NCBI RefSeq assembly: GCF_000203795.2
Contig: NW_006281112.1
Span: 427,080 to 491,079, forward strand
Source of the DNA: Batrachochytrium dendrobatidis JAM81
Taxonomy: Eukaryota > Chytridiomycota > Chytridiomycetes > Rhizophydiales
Direction of reading: 5' to 3'
DNA length: 64,000 nucleotides
Positions 45,102 through 57,295 of this stretch are shown here, in pieces. The notes below the pieces were generated by a model that was given only the letters and a program-made list of their open reading frames with translations, did no database searches and was not told the DNA's origin. Position numbers and translations under genes: made by a program. Every line of letters begins with the position of its first letter. The stretch's first letter is position 1.

Positions 45102-46568
45102 AATAGAATGTGTCGTTTGATTAGATATATAACAGATGTGCCAAGCCAAGGCTGCTGAATCGATGAGTAGCGGGACAGTTATGGAACCAAGTTCTGTCTG
45201 TAAGAGGTGATCTTTGATTTATAAAGACAAGTAGACTGACTGGTATAAGAGAAAAAGTCAACAATGTATTTAAAAGCAGGTAGAAATAGTAAAGCTTTGC
45301 TGCAAAATGGGGTGGAAATGACCAACCTACAGTCAATGTGTAGCAACAATCTTTAAAGATTATTTGATGGATTATTGTTGAGTTGTTGATGGATTATTGA
45401 CGAGTTGTTGAGTTGTTGATTGGGATTCTGGTTACCAAGAATCCTTGAAGTAAGATGTAAGCAATCCTCAAGATGGAAACTCACAAGAGCAATCAGCCTA
45501 TATAATTGAAACAGTTGTTTGACTCTTCAACAAGTCGATTAACAAGCTATAACTCGTAAAATAAGGACTTGTGGCAACTGCTGGCACAGCAGACAACTGT
45601 CAATAATTGGCTTCTGTTGCCGCCCTGCTATAACACTCTTGCTGGGTTGACAATCGTACCCCTGAAAGGGTTAATCCTTATGAGAGGTCCTGAAAACAGG
45701 ACTTGCCATTCAGGCAGTATCAACCCTTGCCATTTGTTTGATATTCGCTTACACCCCTTACTACTTGGATCTGTATTGATTGCTAAACTGGCACGGCTAT
45801 TCTATAGTGTTTGTCCAATGCTTGGTTTCGGAACAACACTACTGTCTTGGAATACCGAGTCTTTGTCTCAACTCATCTATGAGCCCATCATACCTTGATT
45901 CACTTTCTCTGCCACTATCAAGTACTCTTGTTGCTCATCATCTCATGACTGACATTTGCATATCTGCTAGTACATTCATTTGTCAGATACAAGGGTTGTA
46001 TTAAAACAAGTCACCCTGGTCCTATTACAATCATTTGGTGTTTTTGTATTATGCTTGCTCACTATCAATGCAACCACCGCATCAATAACTAGCCATAAAG
46101 AAATGGGCAAATCAAAAAATGTTTTCTAATAAAAAAACTCGACATTTTGGAAACATTCCGATGCCATCCTACAAGCATCTCTGTCACAGCATTTCAGATC
46201 ACGAATTATCCATTCGTAAAGCTGCACATTTGTTTGCGTTGTTGTAACGGGTGAAACCCCAACGATCGTGTCAGTATGGCCAATAAGCAGCCACCGCCAG
46301 ACTAAATCCGTGATGTTTTACATTGAATCAACTGAAACTACAGAGGGCTTGTCAATTTGGCCAGGTTGTTACTGTGGTACAGGAAATACAAGCAACACAT
46401 GAACACCATCACTGATTGCTAGCAATTTTCATCTCTTCATTCTCACGCCCTTACCAACTGGAATAGCTTATCTAAAGTTTTATTGCTTGTAAAAATCAAC
46501 CCCTGATTTTAAATCTTCAATAGTCATCCCACAACCAAACCCATCATCTCGTAATTGACGGCTCTATA
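45102..46568. other. 1.4-kb region without a supported gene
   Basis: A hydrophobic minus-strand frame (45121-45336, opening after a CTGTAG acceptor-like site) may be an exon of the neighbouring small membrane protein. About 45366-45422 is a short degenerate tandem of TTGTTGAGTTGTTGATGGATTAT. A 109-codon plus frame at 45569-45898 has no recognisable features. Confidence 0.4.
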
Positions 46569-49012
46569 TTATAATTCACTCCGTCGCAGCGAGGCAACAT
46601 GTGCTGCCCCAATATCCCGTCCACTGTCTCGCCAAATCTCAAGACTGTTGGCCAAATGTTTTGCTAAAATCCAAAACCTACCAATCTGCTTTAGCGATGT
46701 GATCTGCATATCTAGCAATTCGGCTGGATCATCCCCTGAATATGGATCTACGATTCCCATTCGGATCGACAGAATAAATACAATCCCCGCTCGGAATAAA
46801 CCAAGTGCAAACAACCATCCAACATATGCAAATCCTGGATTATACTTTGTAAAACGTGATAGAATAATAGAAATTTGATAGGCTGCGTCAAAACAAATCA
46901 TTGCTGAAGGATCAGATAACACTTCTGATGACTGTCGTCTTTGTAGTTTAAAAATACGAGATCCATGTAGCAACAGTCGTGCATAATGGTACATGATTTG
47001 ACGGTGGGCAATGATCCAGTGAGGAGGATGGATAGAAAGAACATCCGTTCCATACCTATGACTAATCTGTCTCACCCAGGGTGCTTGAGTGCTCCACCAT
47101 GTCTGAAGTCGGTTCTCTAACAATGCTCTGTCCATGTCTGAATCAAAATGCTCTGGCCGAGTTGTTGTTCCTCGCAATGTCTTGTCAAACTCCTTGATAC
47201 ACGACAGAATACGTGTGAGTCCCAGTGAATGTGAAAAATGCTTGTTGTACACACATTTGGGCTGAGGAGGTAGTTGATGGAGCAGCTGTTGTGGAATAGA
47301 GGCTTGTTGAGATTGGAGAAGTGGTGGATAATGTTGTAACGAAAAAATGTCCATCGTGTCGTGTTGAGCAAGATTGGGATCGTAAATTAGGTTTCCTTCT
47401 TGCTCGCCAGACCCAGCGAGTCCAAAATTCTGTGGAACAGAAAACATGTGTGATTCAGAAATAGTGTGGCTTTCATTAGACGCTATGGAATGAGATATCA
47501 ACGGAACAGATGCGTCACACACTGGTTCGTGGTAGGTAAACACGTACAGGAGATCGGGTATAGATACTTCACAATCTTCGTCACGAATAGTAAATGGAAT
47601 GTCGGTCTTGACCAAACTAGCAGAACGATCCAGTACATACAGCAAAGCCCACATCCGTCTACGTAGCTCAATCTCTTTCAATGTCATAAAAGCAGCCTTT
47701 TCTGCTGATATGGATCTGTTAAGCCCCATCGTTTGTCCCATTCGAATAGCCATTCCTGCGTATAGATATCCCTTTTCACCAAGTCCACAACAGGCAGAGT
47801 AGTAGGACAAAAGCACCAGTGCAGCAACAGTCGAGTAGGTTGCTTGCTCTAAATAGTTGTCTAGAATTGATGTAGCACGCTTAAAATACAAGTCACCAGC
47901 ATGGAACGTGTCTTGGTCAGGCAGAGTGGGCTGAGTTAATGCTAAAGCATATTTGGCATTCAGAAGCAACGGAGATTGTTTTTGGATATTATCAACAAAT
48001 TCTTTTTTTGGAAAAATGGGAAACTGTGTAAGAAAGTATTCGAAATATCTATCAATAAGATCCATGTGAATCTCGTTATGGATCGGCGTTGAAGTGGTGC
48101 CTGGAATGTGGTCTGGAAGATGCTGCATGTACATAGATTTAACCCATTTTGGTGATAGTGCAGGTATATCAAAACCAATTAGCATATGAGCATTGGGCTG
48201 TGATGTGACTGTATCATGTGGTGTAAAGGATAGCTGTGATTGTATAGCATTGAATGATGAAATCTGCGACAAAGCAGACATGGGCAAGGAGAATGGCATG
48301 GATGGATCGTTGTTGGCCATCATATACCCACTACCAGACCCATCACCACTACCGACCGTTGCAGCAAAGGGGTGATCTAGCAATTCGAGATTATCCAAAA
48401 GAGCGGTTGCATTTGAAGAAGCAGAGGTCATGCTAAGTGCATCACAAGCTTCCGAATCAGCAATCAAATTAAAAGTAGCATTCATGCCGGCATTAGATGC
48501 TGAAGTTGAAATAGATTGGTCTTTTGAATCGTTGTTGGATTGTAAGCTCTCTAGTTTGGCCTCTAATTCACGAATGCGAGCATGTAATCTGTCCACATGG
48601 CCATTCTTTGGGCCTCTCTTTCGTATCTTTCGTAAAAACACACATGCCTGTCCAAGTCCAGTGCAGAGTGAGCATGACGGTTGCTTTCCATCACACTTGA
48701 CTCTCTAGTCATTTGCAATCATGTAATGTAGCCGGTTTGAACACAATACGACATGAAGGTTGAATCAGTATATTTGCATGCAGTTTAAAATATGTAGTGA
48801 GCCGAATCGAGTTTGGACAATAAACCATTTTTGTTGATGGAACCACATCGGTAATCGTCATTTTGAATTAGAAACAGTAATAATCATTATTGTATTGACA
48901 GGCTTTGGCCAATGCAAAGTCTTGGTCTTTTATAAAGTACATTGCAACATACCTTGAAAGCACATCCGTCACAAGCAATGGTAATGCGAGTTGTCAGGCT
49001 GTTTTTGGGCAT
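46569..49012 (-). CDS. Zn2Cys6 fungal-specific transcription factor
   Basis: Exons (minus) are 49012-48953 and 48704-46569, 731 aa. The binuclear zinc cluster is assembled only after splicing: ACDGCAFK from exon 1, then RVKCDGKQPSCSLC and CVFLRKIRKRGPK from exon 2. This is the C-x2-C-x6-C...C-x2-C-x6-C GAL4 pattern and supports both exons. A coiled-coil dimerisation segment follows (LHARIRELEAKLESLQ). The fungal transcription-factor middle homology region comes next (FPIFPKKEFVDNI, STVAALVLLSYYSACCGLGE, MAIRMGQTMGLNR, EIELRRRMWALLYVLDRSAS). It should be a nuclear DNA-binding regulator. Its targets are unknown. Confidence 0.92.
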
Positions 49013-49327
49013 TTTCAATGAAATCCACAAAATAATTGCTGCCAATTCAAAACGCGGCAACATTAAAAAATAATATTCTGCAGGATAAATCAATTTTCCA
49101 AATCACTGTTTCAGATCTTGAAATGCAATTTGATTGGCTTGAACAAATGTCATTCAATCTTGGTTTATTTCAATATAATGATTTCATTTAGGTTTGACCA
49201 GAAAGTTTGTAATCAATCCAATCAACTGCTTGAATCTCAATCAAGTCAATTCAAAGGATCAAATACATCATTTTACCAATACTCGGTGCTACAACTCTTG
49301 GTACTCAAAACGCCTCGATAATAACAA
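49013..49327. other. Spacer upstream of the transcription factor
   Basis: AT-rich gap between the transcription factor start and the 5'-nucleotidase stop. Nothing is seen. Confidence 0.4.
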
Positions 49328-51225
49328 TCAAGGCTTTCCGTTTCTGACTTTGGGGAATCTACCGTCTACAGTAGGGGTGATGCTGACATGCTTTTGAATA
49401 CACGAAGATAAAACATCAACAGAAGGATTACCAGTAGTAACCAGTTTGTTGGCCACCATGATATTGTCGCCACCATTTGCAACAAACTCGTTTGTAATCA
49501 TTTTGTAAGAAGTATTAAGATCTAGCGGTTGTCCATCGACTGTGGCATTCACAACACGGCTGCCAAGAGGCTGTTGCGCATCAAACGAAAACCTGATGCC
49601 AGAAAATTGTGCAACGGATATGACTGGCTTGTCCGTAGCAATATTGTGCATAGACACTGCATTTTCAAGAACGGCTTTGATCTGAGTACCAGTGTACGGG
49701 AAACTAACAATAGAGTCTCCGAATGGCAAAACAGTCATAACATCAGCATAGGATATGTTTCCCTTTTGAAACGAAGCACGTATACCACCAGAGTTCATCA
49801 AGGCAATCTTGGGCCCGGGAGATGGATCAGCATCTTTCATGCAATCAGCTATCAGATCACCAATAGCACATTCACCAGTAATGCAGTCAGTGATGGAGAA
49901 ATCGGCAGTAGCTGTACCAACTACCTTTTGTGTAAGATTGGCAAACGATACTCGGAGTTCATCAACACGCTTTTGAAAAACGGGGTCTTGTGGAACTGAC
50001 TGATCCATCAAAATGGGATCGCCCACAGGTGGAAGCATATGACCGGATTTGTCCCATTCCAAATCAAGATGTCCGAGATAGTTTCCATAACGATGGGCTT
50101 GAACGACCCAAGTGGACTTGCCATCCAAGTTGGTAACATTGGTCGGATAAGGACCCACAACGCCAGGGAACGAGGTGTTTTTAAGAAGAAGCGAATGAGA
50201 ATGGCCTCCAACAATTAGGTCAATACCGCGAGTGTTGGCGGCAAGATACTTGTCAGCCAGATAACCATTGTGTGAAACGCAAATAACACGTTTAATACCA
50301 TATCCACGCAGCTCATTTACATGGCGTTGAACAGGACCGACTGGGTCGTAAAAGGTTATGTTCTTGCTGCCGGTGGTAATGTCTGAAGTAGTATTGGTGA
50401 TATAGCCAATAATTCCAACAGAAAGCTTGTTGATAACAATGTAGGGCTTTACACCAGCATTTTTGAGCGCTGGTGCTGTCCTAAGCTCGATATTGGATGA
50501 AAGAGCAGGAAATCGAAGCGTCTTGATAAAGCTAGCAAGGTAATTGACACCTTTATCGAATTCGTGATTACCAATAGCCATCGCATCGTACTCGAGCTTG
50601 TTCATAAACTCTGTAGAAGGCGACGATCCAAAAATGTTGAAAAACAGTGTGCCTTGGAACTGATCGCCAGCATCAAGAAGTAACACTTGGGACGAGTTTT
50701 TGCGATAGGCATCGACCAGAGTCTTGAGACGAGCAACACCACCATAGCAGGTGTTGCTTTTTTTGTTAGCTGCTGTGCAGTCTGTACCGCCATTATTGAA
50801 TTCATCAAAATGGGCGTGTATATCTAAAGCGGATAATTATAATGCATATTATTAGTCCAATTTCAAATTAAAAAAAACTTGGTCAAGCCAAACTGGGGTT
50901 CAGCTCTATTCCCGAAATATATGGCTGTTAATATTTCGGGAATAGAGATTGTAAAATGGCCACGCCATAACCCCAAGAAAGATCTGCAAAGGGAATAGTG
51001 AGAATGTGTACATTGCACAATTATGCAAGCCGTGAAAAATATCCACTCAGCTCATCATGCAAGTACTTGTCCACCAAGCAAAATCGCACGCTTACCATTA
51101 GTGTGCAATAGTGTGAATCGACTAGGCGCATTAGGGTTAGGAACGGGTCTTTGTCCGTACCTGGGAATTGCGGCAGCATGACCAGCAGCAAAGATCAACA
51201 GTAATTCAACAATATACGCCTTCAT
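49328..51225 (-). CDS. Secreted 5'-nucleotidase (calcineurin-like metallophosphoesterase, UshA/CD73 family)
   Basis: Exons (minus) are 51225-51096 and 50823-49328, 541 aa. The ATG at 51225 starts a good signal peptide (MKAYIVELLLIFAAGHAAA). An in-frame ATG at 51303 would bury it, so the inner start is preferred. The metal-site motif is rebuilt across the intron: TLLHTN joined to DIHAHFDEFN. Other metallophosphoesterase motifs are LLLDAGDQFQGTLFF, YDAMAIGNHEFDKG, VICVSHNGY and GIDLIVGGHSH. The C-terminal 5'-nucleotidase substrate domain is present too (MNSGGIRASFQKGNISYADV, ITNEFVANGGDNI). It removes phosphate from extracellular nucleoside monophosphates. No GPI or membrane tail is seen, so it is probably soluble. 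Confidence 0.93.
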
Positions 51226-52557
51226 TATTATCAAGGCTTCGAATCGAATAATTAAACGCGGGAATCCGAGATATAGCCAAGAATTAGCATCGACCTTGGG
51301 CATGGCTATTTATAGAATAATACATGTGGCAAAGTAATTTTTTGATAGTTGCATGATTGATCACGTTTCCAAAGTATTGGCTGTACAAAGTATAGCTTAT
51401 TCTAGTCTAAAACATTTGTGCTGCTTTAGTCCAAAGTAGTGATGCGATAGTGCTTTTCACTGAAGATCATGAGATCGGTTTATAACAAAGAGCAGATGGT
51501 GTGCTAAAGTCCAAGTAAATCAACACGTGATGAATACACTTTCTTGAATAACAAAACCAATGGGACAGTCTAAATCCAAATTCAATTTAGCACTTGATTG
51601 AAAGCAGGAATACAAGCATTGCTTATACCTTTTTCAAGTGTATTCCAAGCATACCCAGTTTAGATACTGGGTGTAGTTTAGTCAACATATGTTATTATTT
51701 AGCCATCCTCACCGCCTCATAAGCCACAGAGTAGATTCAATTCCACCTTTCCCCCTGTATGAATATCATCGTGTAGTCTAATACCCGATAAGGCCGAATT
51801 GCACAGGCTGTACACTATGCTTGACAAAATCTGGAGACTGCTCAAATAATGCATCTTGGCTGTTTGAGATACCGCTGATCAAATAACATTACATTTTGTA
51901 AATCTAAAATGCATCCAACCAGCTACTGTCATCAAAAAACCATCCGATCCTTGGATTCTTGGTCAAGATTTGTAAAAGTGGATTCAAGTTGGTATCAACA
52001 TAACATCTGCTTAAACAATACATACCATGCATTGAAAAACTTGAATCGGCTATTTTAAACCTAGGAATAAATAAAATATTCGGATCTCGGATTTACGGGA
52101 AATGACCTTGAACACCTGGCGTGATGGTTCCATAGCACTCAATACACATTTTCAATAATTGTACATGATTGCAGAGGTTTGAAAAAGTTTCATGATTTGT
52201 CTGCTCGAGTATCCAAACTCGCAACAGTATTACCAAATGGTACAATGAACATGTCGTAAAGCAATATTTTGAACGTTTATGTATTTACATTATTGGTCAA
52301 GGATATTCAGCGTTTATGTTGAACATTAACAGCACTGTGGAGAATGGTGGTTGAATTTGTAGCACCAACAGAATGAAAAAATGACATTCCATGTTTACAG
52401 GTTTGATGGCATCATATATTTGGTAACTCGTAGTTATTTTAAAATAGCCAATGATACATTATCCATTCAAACCAGTTTAAACATCATGACCAAGTTTTAT
52501 ATCAACATGGATATTCAAAGTTTATAATTCAAAATAGATGCAACATGGAGTTGTGAT
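51226..52557. other. 1.3-kb intergenic region
   Basis: AT-rich gap between the 5'-nucleotidase start and the chitin synthase stop. No gene, RNA or complete element was recognised. Confidence 0.4.
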
Positions 52558-55500
52558 TCACGACTGGGTTTGAGTCGGTTGAGAATATGGTTCAGACATG
52601 CTGAGTATATGTTTTCTTTGTTCAAACCTGGCTTCACGTTCATATTCATCCCATCGACGGAACGGAATACGAGATCCATCAAACAGTCCGTGCGATTGCT
52701 CATCATCGTGTCGAGTACCAGCACTCGATACCTTGGGCTCATCACCAGTCACTTTTCTAGTCTCGCCCCAACTAAAATCATCAAAATGCCAAAACGAGTA
52801 CACGGGAAGCACAATATGCCATATGGGAAGAGCAAGCAGATATACAAGCATCCAAAGCACGTAGTGGGCTCGACGACCTGTCAACAATACAAGAAGCATG
52901 GGCAAAAACATTGTGATGACCATGACAAAAAGGTTGAGAAACGCTGTAATGTTGTTATAGCCATGGTGCAAGATGGCATAAACGATCAAGTAATATGTGC
53001 AGACTAAACTAGCTGGAAGAACTGCAGTGCCAAGAAGGTCCATAAACACAACAAACTACAATTAAAACACCAAAATGAGTCCAAGAGTTTGAAACATTGC
53101 TAAATTAAATGACTCACCTGCATCGAAAAACAAAATGTGCCACATAGATTATTGACAAATACCAACTCCATCAAATTATGGACAGTCGAATTGATCCATC
53201 TACGTCGTTGCGAAAGCAGCACAGAAAACTTGTCAGGCACAGTTGTTTTGCAATATGCCGCTGGAACAAACATCATCAGCCGCTTGGGAAACGTTCTCAG
53301 CATCAACGTACTCAAAAACCGATCCTCGCCCAACAGCAATAGATTTTTTTGATGGAGAGTAAATGCTTCGTTCGTGGCGTATTGTTCAATGATATCAGGA
53401 TTGACAAGAACAGGCAAAACTGAACCGTCCTTGACTGTTTTGAGACGGTACATGCAGAAACAGCCAGGTAAACACGTCACACCACCAAACACAGACTCGA
53501 ACGCTTTTCCAAGATGATGCGAAATAAAATACTCGAAAACTTGAATCATGGTTACCCACGAGTCTTTTTTGTTGGCAATGCGTGTTTCCCCGCACAAACC
53601 CATTATACGAGGTTCGTTATGCATTGTATTCACCATAAATCTAAGCGAGTCGGGTGCAACACGAGTGTCGGCATCCACCATAAGAACAAGCTCATAGACA
53701 TCTGGAGTAACACCCGTCAAGTAATGGATCTTGCGAAAGATATCGTAGTCGAGTGGAGTCATGCGATCGTAAAGAACAATTCGGGAAAAAAAGTTCATCA
53801 AAATCATCTGAGAATCCCGCTTTCCACGGTTTCCTGGTTTGGACTGTCCAGCTTCATATTCTGTACCACATTTGATGATCAGCACCATTGGAATGTGACG
53901 ACCATGAACGCTATAAGATCCACAGTACACTCGAGCCATGTTATGCTGTTTGGTTCCGGTAGCAATCGAAACATAAGAAAACGCTTCAGGAGAATGTCCA
54001 AATGCTTCATCGTGATGCATCATGCTAATCAGAATATCAGGCGTAGATATTTGATTATCAGAACCCTTGACAATCCCATCAGCAACAACAAACAAAATCT
54101 TTTTACAGTCGTCATAATCAGTTAGGGCAAGCGAATCGAGTGTTGTACGAAGTGCAGATTCACCTTCCGAGTAGCATGTCACAAACATAACAGTGTAAAG
54201 ATCGCTTGGATTCGGTGCTGGTCGATGGATTGTTGGGTCTTGTAAACGTACAATTGTACCTATTTGAGAAATAGGTTTCATGTACGACGCATGATCATTG
54301 TTTGCATTCATTAAAGATTCGTCAGACATGCGCAGATTTAGTACAGGTTTTACATCATATTTCTTGGCAATCGATGGGTCATACGGGTTATCGGGAGCAT
54401 TTTTTGGAAATCTGATCAAATGTGAAGTCATAAACCAGTCAAAAAACAGAGCCATAGCAAACCGAGTGACTAAAATACTGACAACTGTAAACGACACTAC
54501 AATAGTAACGAGTCGAGAGAGAATACACGACATGGGTAATTGGGAGAGAACACCGGCATAGTATTTCTGAACCAAGCAGTTGATCATATCTTTAGATACG
54601 TTTTTGTTTGTCCATATTAAATGCGTGCCATCATTGGTTGCCTGAGCTTGACGCAGTAGGGTATCCATAACATCACCAGCAATTGGCTCAGGATTGGCTT
54701 CAAAATAAGGTGCAAGATTTAAAACCGTTTGGCGAATAACTAAAAGTTTTCTACGTTTCACTTCAGACCATTCATAAGCAGGATCTGGATGAACAGTTAC
54801 ATTTTGGCCATATTCGCCAACCACAGAGGAATAGGGTAAAAAGTTTTGCTGAGTAGTTAGTTTTTGCAGATTGATACAATTTGGTGCACAAGACGATGGT
54901 AGTACAGCAAAATTAAACTTGGAAACATCAGCAGTTTGACAAGCAGAGATTTGGGGTTGCTCAAATGAACCAGACACGTCAATTCCACCAAATGCATCAG
55001 TCTGATCAAAAAGAGTGTTGTATGGAGGAGTGGTATAGTAGGAATTGTACATTCTGCCAAAAACAACAACTCCACCTAATAAACAGAAACATCAAGTTAG
55101 TCATAACAGCATAAAAGCATGATTTGACAAATCTAGACATACCAAATGCATTGATATCGACTGTATTGTCAAGAATATCGTTGGGACAGAGCAACGCGTT
55201 GAAAAAGATTAAAAAGACGACAACAAACATTGATAGTAATGCGGCAATCCAGCACAAGGTGACCTTTTCTCTCCATGCCTGTCGCTGGTTCTTGGTATTT
55301 ATTCCTACAAAATTCAGCAGCATTGAAGGGAAACAGCACGTCAATGCCCATGACAAGATAACCCATAGTGTAGGCTTGGAGTTGTCCAGTGGTTTGGCAA
55401 GCATATTGTTATTTTGATGAGAAAGTGTTCCTGCAGCATGAGCATTGCTCTGCGTGCCTTTACGACGCAATGTGCGGCTACGAGTAGGACCGCCGTTGTT

Positions 55501-56288
55501 TGGCAAGGCTGCCTGCGAGTTGCCTGTTTGATGAAAAGGTGCACGGTCGGATCGTTTTAAAAGAGCAGCAGTGGTCTTGGCAGAAGATGGCTGAGTGGCT
55601 TCCACTAGTGAATTACCATGATTCTCGGATGTGTTGGAGTACACAGAGTAGTGAGCGCCAGCATCAGAGTATTGTTGTTTGACAGAGTCTAATTGTATAC
55701 ATTTTGGTGGTATAAGTACATTAATGATATAACAGATTGATCATTGTCCTAGCTTCTATAGCTGAGCAAGTTCAAGATTGGTATTTCAAACAACCAATGC
55801 AAATGTGGAGCGGAATTTAACATGCCAACATCAATGGATGGCTCAGCAATAGGTTGCCATTTTTCAGACAACAGAGTCGGAGATTGATTAATTAATAGAT
55901 GAGCTTTATCACTAGAATTTGCAACGCTAATATGATGCTTTTGAAAGGATAGATTATAATGGTATGAGCATTTACCTTTGCGAAACAGGGTTGGTCTACG
56001 ATTTATATTGGCATTATCTTCAGATTTGGTCGGTAAAATATCAGTCGACTCGGCCATAGTAGCATGACTGCCTGTAGATAGTGCACTAATGGGCGGAATG
56101 AATCCATGAGCATCGTAGACGGTACCAGTCGATACATCAGTAGGGACTCGATGCTCAAACCCATTGTATTCATACGAACCGATTTTCTGTTGTTGGCTGT
56201 GCTGATACTGCAAATGTGGCGGAGGTTCTCGCCGATGCAGGTTATCATGAAAAGAATTATGCTCTCGAGGTTTCTGATTATGGTCCAT
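52558..56288 (-). CDS. Chitin synthase, division 2 (class IV-like), copy B
   Basis: Four exons (minus): 56288-55976, 55688-55143, 55075-53118 and 53055-52558, 1104 aa, phases joined. The first exon is a disordered Q/H-rich leader. The second holds the same paired membrane segments as copy A ([39 protein letters not shown]). The cytochrome-b5-like region reads [12 protein letters not shown]. Catalytic motifs are [41 protein letters not shown] and [13 protein letters not shown]. The C-terminal [13 protein letters not shown] and RRWDEYERE also match copy A. The two genes have the same orientation, about 8.6 kb apart (stop of B to start of A), consistent with an old local duplication. Intron positions differ, with extra introns in B. 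Confidence 0.94.
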
Positions 56289-56730
56289 TATTAAAGCAAA
56301 TAAAAGTGCTATAATAAAAGATAATGTAGAAACTTGCACGAATGACCGAAATAGTATATCAGAAGTAGTATAATATCAAGATTGTTGGTCAACGTTGATT
56401 TGATGTCCTAAATGTCAAAAATTTACGGGTACCAACAAAAAAGATGAACGAGAGGAAAAGTATTTTTTGGTTATATGAAACCACTCTAATTATGGCTTGA
56501 AAGCATTCTGATAGTATCAAGTAGAATGCTATTGCAGTCTGAGAAACATGAGTTTTTGGTTTATAAAATTGTACAGTTGCTTCAAATTCTATATAAATAA
56601 AATGTCAAAGTTCATGTCTGAGCAAGACCAAAGTGATGATTCTGTCCTTGAAATCAGCAGACAATCTACCAATAATTGCCAACAATTTCTCAACCCTTTT
56701 ATTGTTAACCGTAAAATGACTGATTTGATT
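56289..56730. other. 5' flank of chitin synthase copy B
   Basis: AT-rich. An open frame from 56548 to 56769 (MSFWFIKLYSC...) is short and runs into the element at 56731, so it is not called. Confidence 0.35.
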
Positions 56731-57153
56731 TACAGTCATATTCACTCAACGGAATACTATTTTGCTTAGGAATACAATGGCCGAGTATCCGCTATTTCTA
56801 GAAATCAACATTTTGAATTCTTTTAAACACAGCGTCTGTCAATATAATGCACAAAATTAAACGATGGTCTTGGTGATTGTACAATATATGGGCTATGCCA
56901 AAAATGGATAATCACCAAGTTTGGAACCAGATTCATTCACTGCGATTCAGATATTGGATTTGACTGTTGCCAATCAGACTCATGTCTGTATGCTATAAAC
57001 TCACAAATGTGTTTGTAATCTAGCTCAAGATTTCAGGAATGCAACTCTACATGCCAATCACCAAGAAACCAGAGTTTAAAACAGTGTTTTCCAGTAAACT
57101 GGTACCAATCCAACGTGGGACTGGTCGTTTCTTATGTGATTTGACTGACTATA
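56731..57153. mobile_element. MITE-like element, decayed copy
   Basis: The left end TACAGTCATATTCACTCAACGG matches the family terminus. The interior follows the ALG3-intron copy over more than 200 bp: CAGATTCATTCACTGCGATTC, TCAGGAATGCAACTC, then CCAATCACCAAG and AGAGTTTAAAACAGTGTT. The right end (TTATGTGATTTGACTGACTATA) is strongly decayed, so the border is approximate. Confidence 0.65.
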
Positions 57154-57295
57154 TCTAGCAACTGAATGCTTCAGTCCAATAGCTTCATGTAGATGGTTTC
57201 AGCCTTGAAGCAATTTGCAATTATCCGTTCAGATTTTCAACTTGGCGAGCTTGGCTTCAACACTACTGAGCAGTTGCATCGCCTCAAAGTGTCAA

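Noticed and set aside
45569..45898. 109-codon plus-strand open frame
   Set aside because: No recognisable domain. Low confidence of being coding.
51226..51303. Earlier in-frame ATG for the 5'-nucleotidase
   Set aside because: Starting at 51303 would place 26 residues ahead of an otherwise ideal signal peptide. The start at 51225 is preferred.
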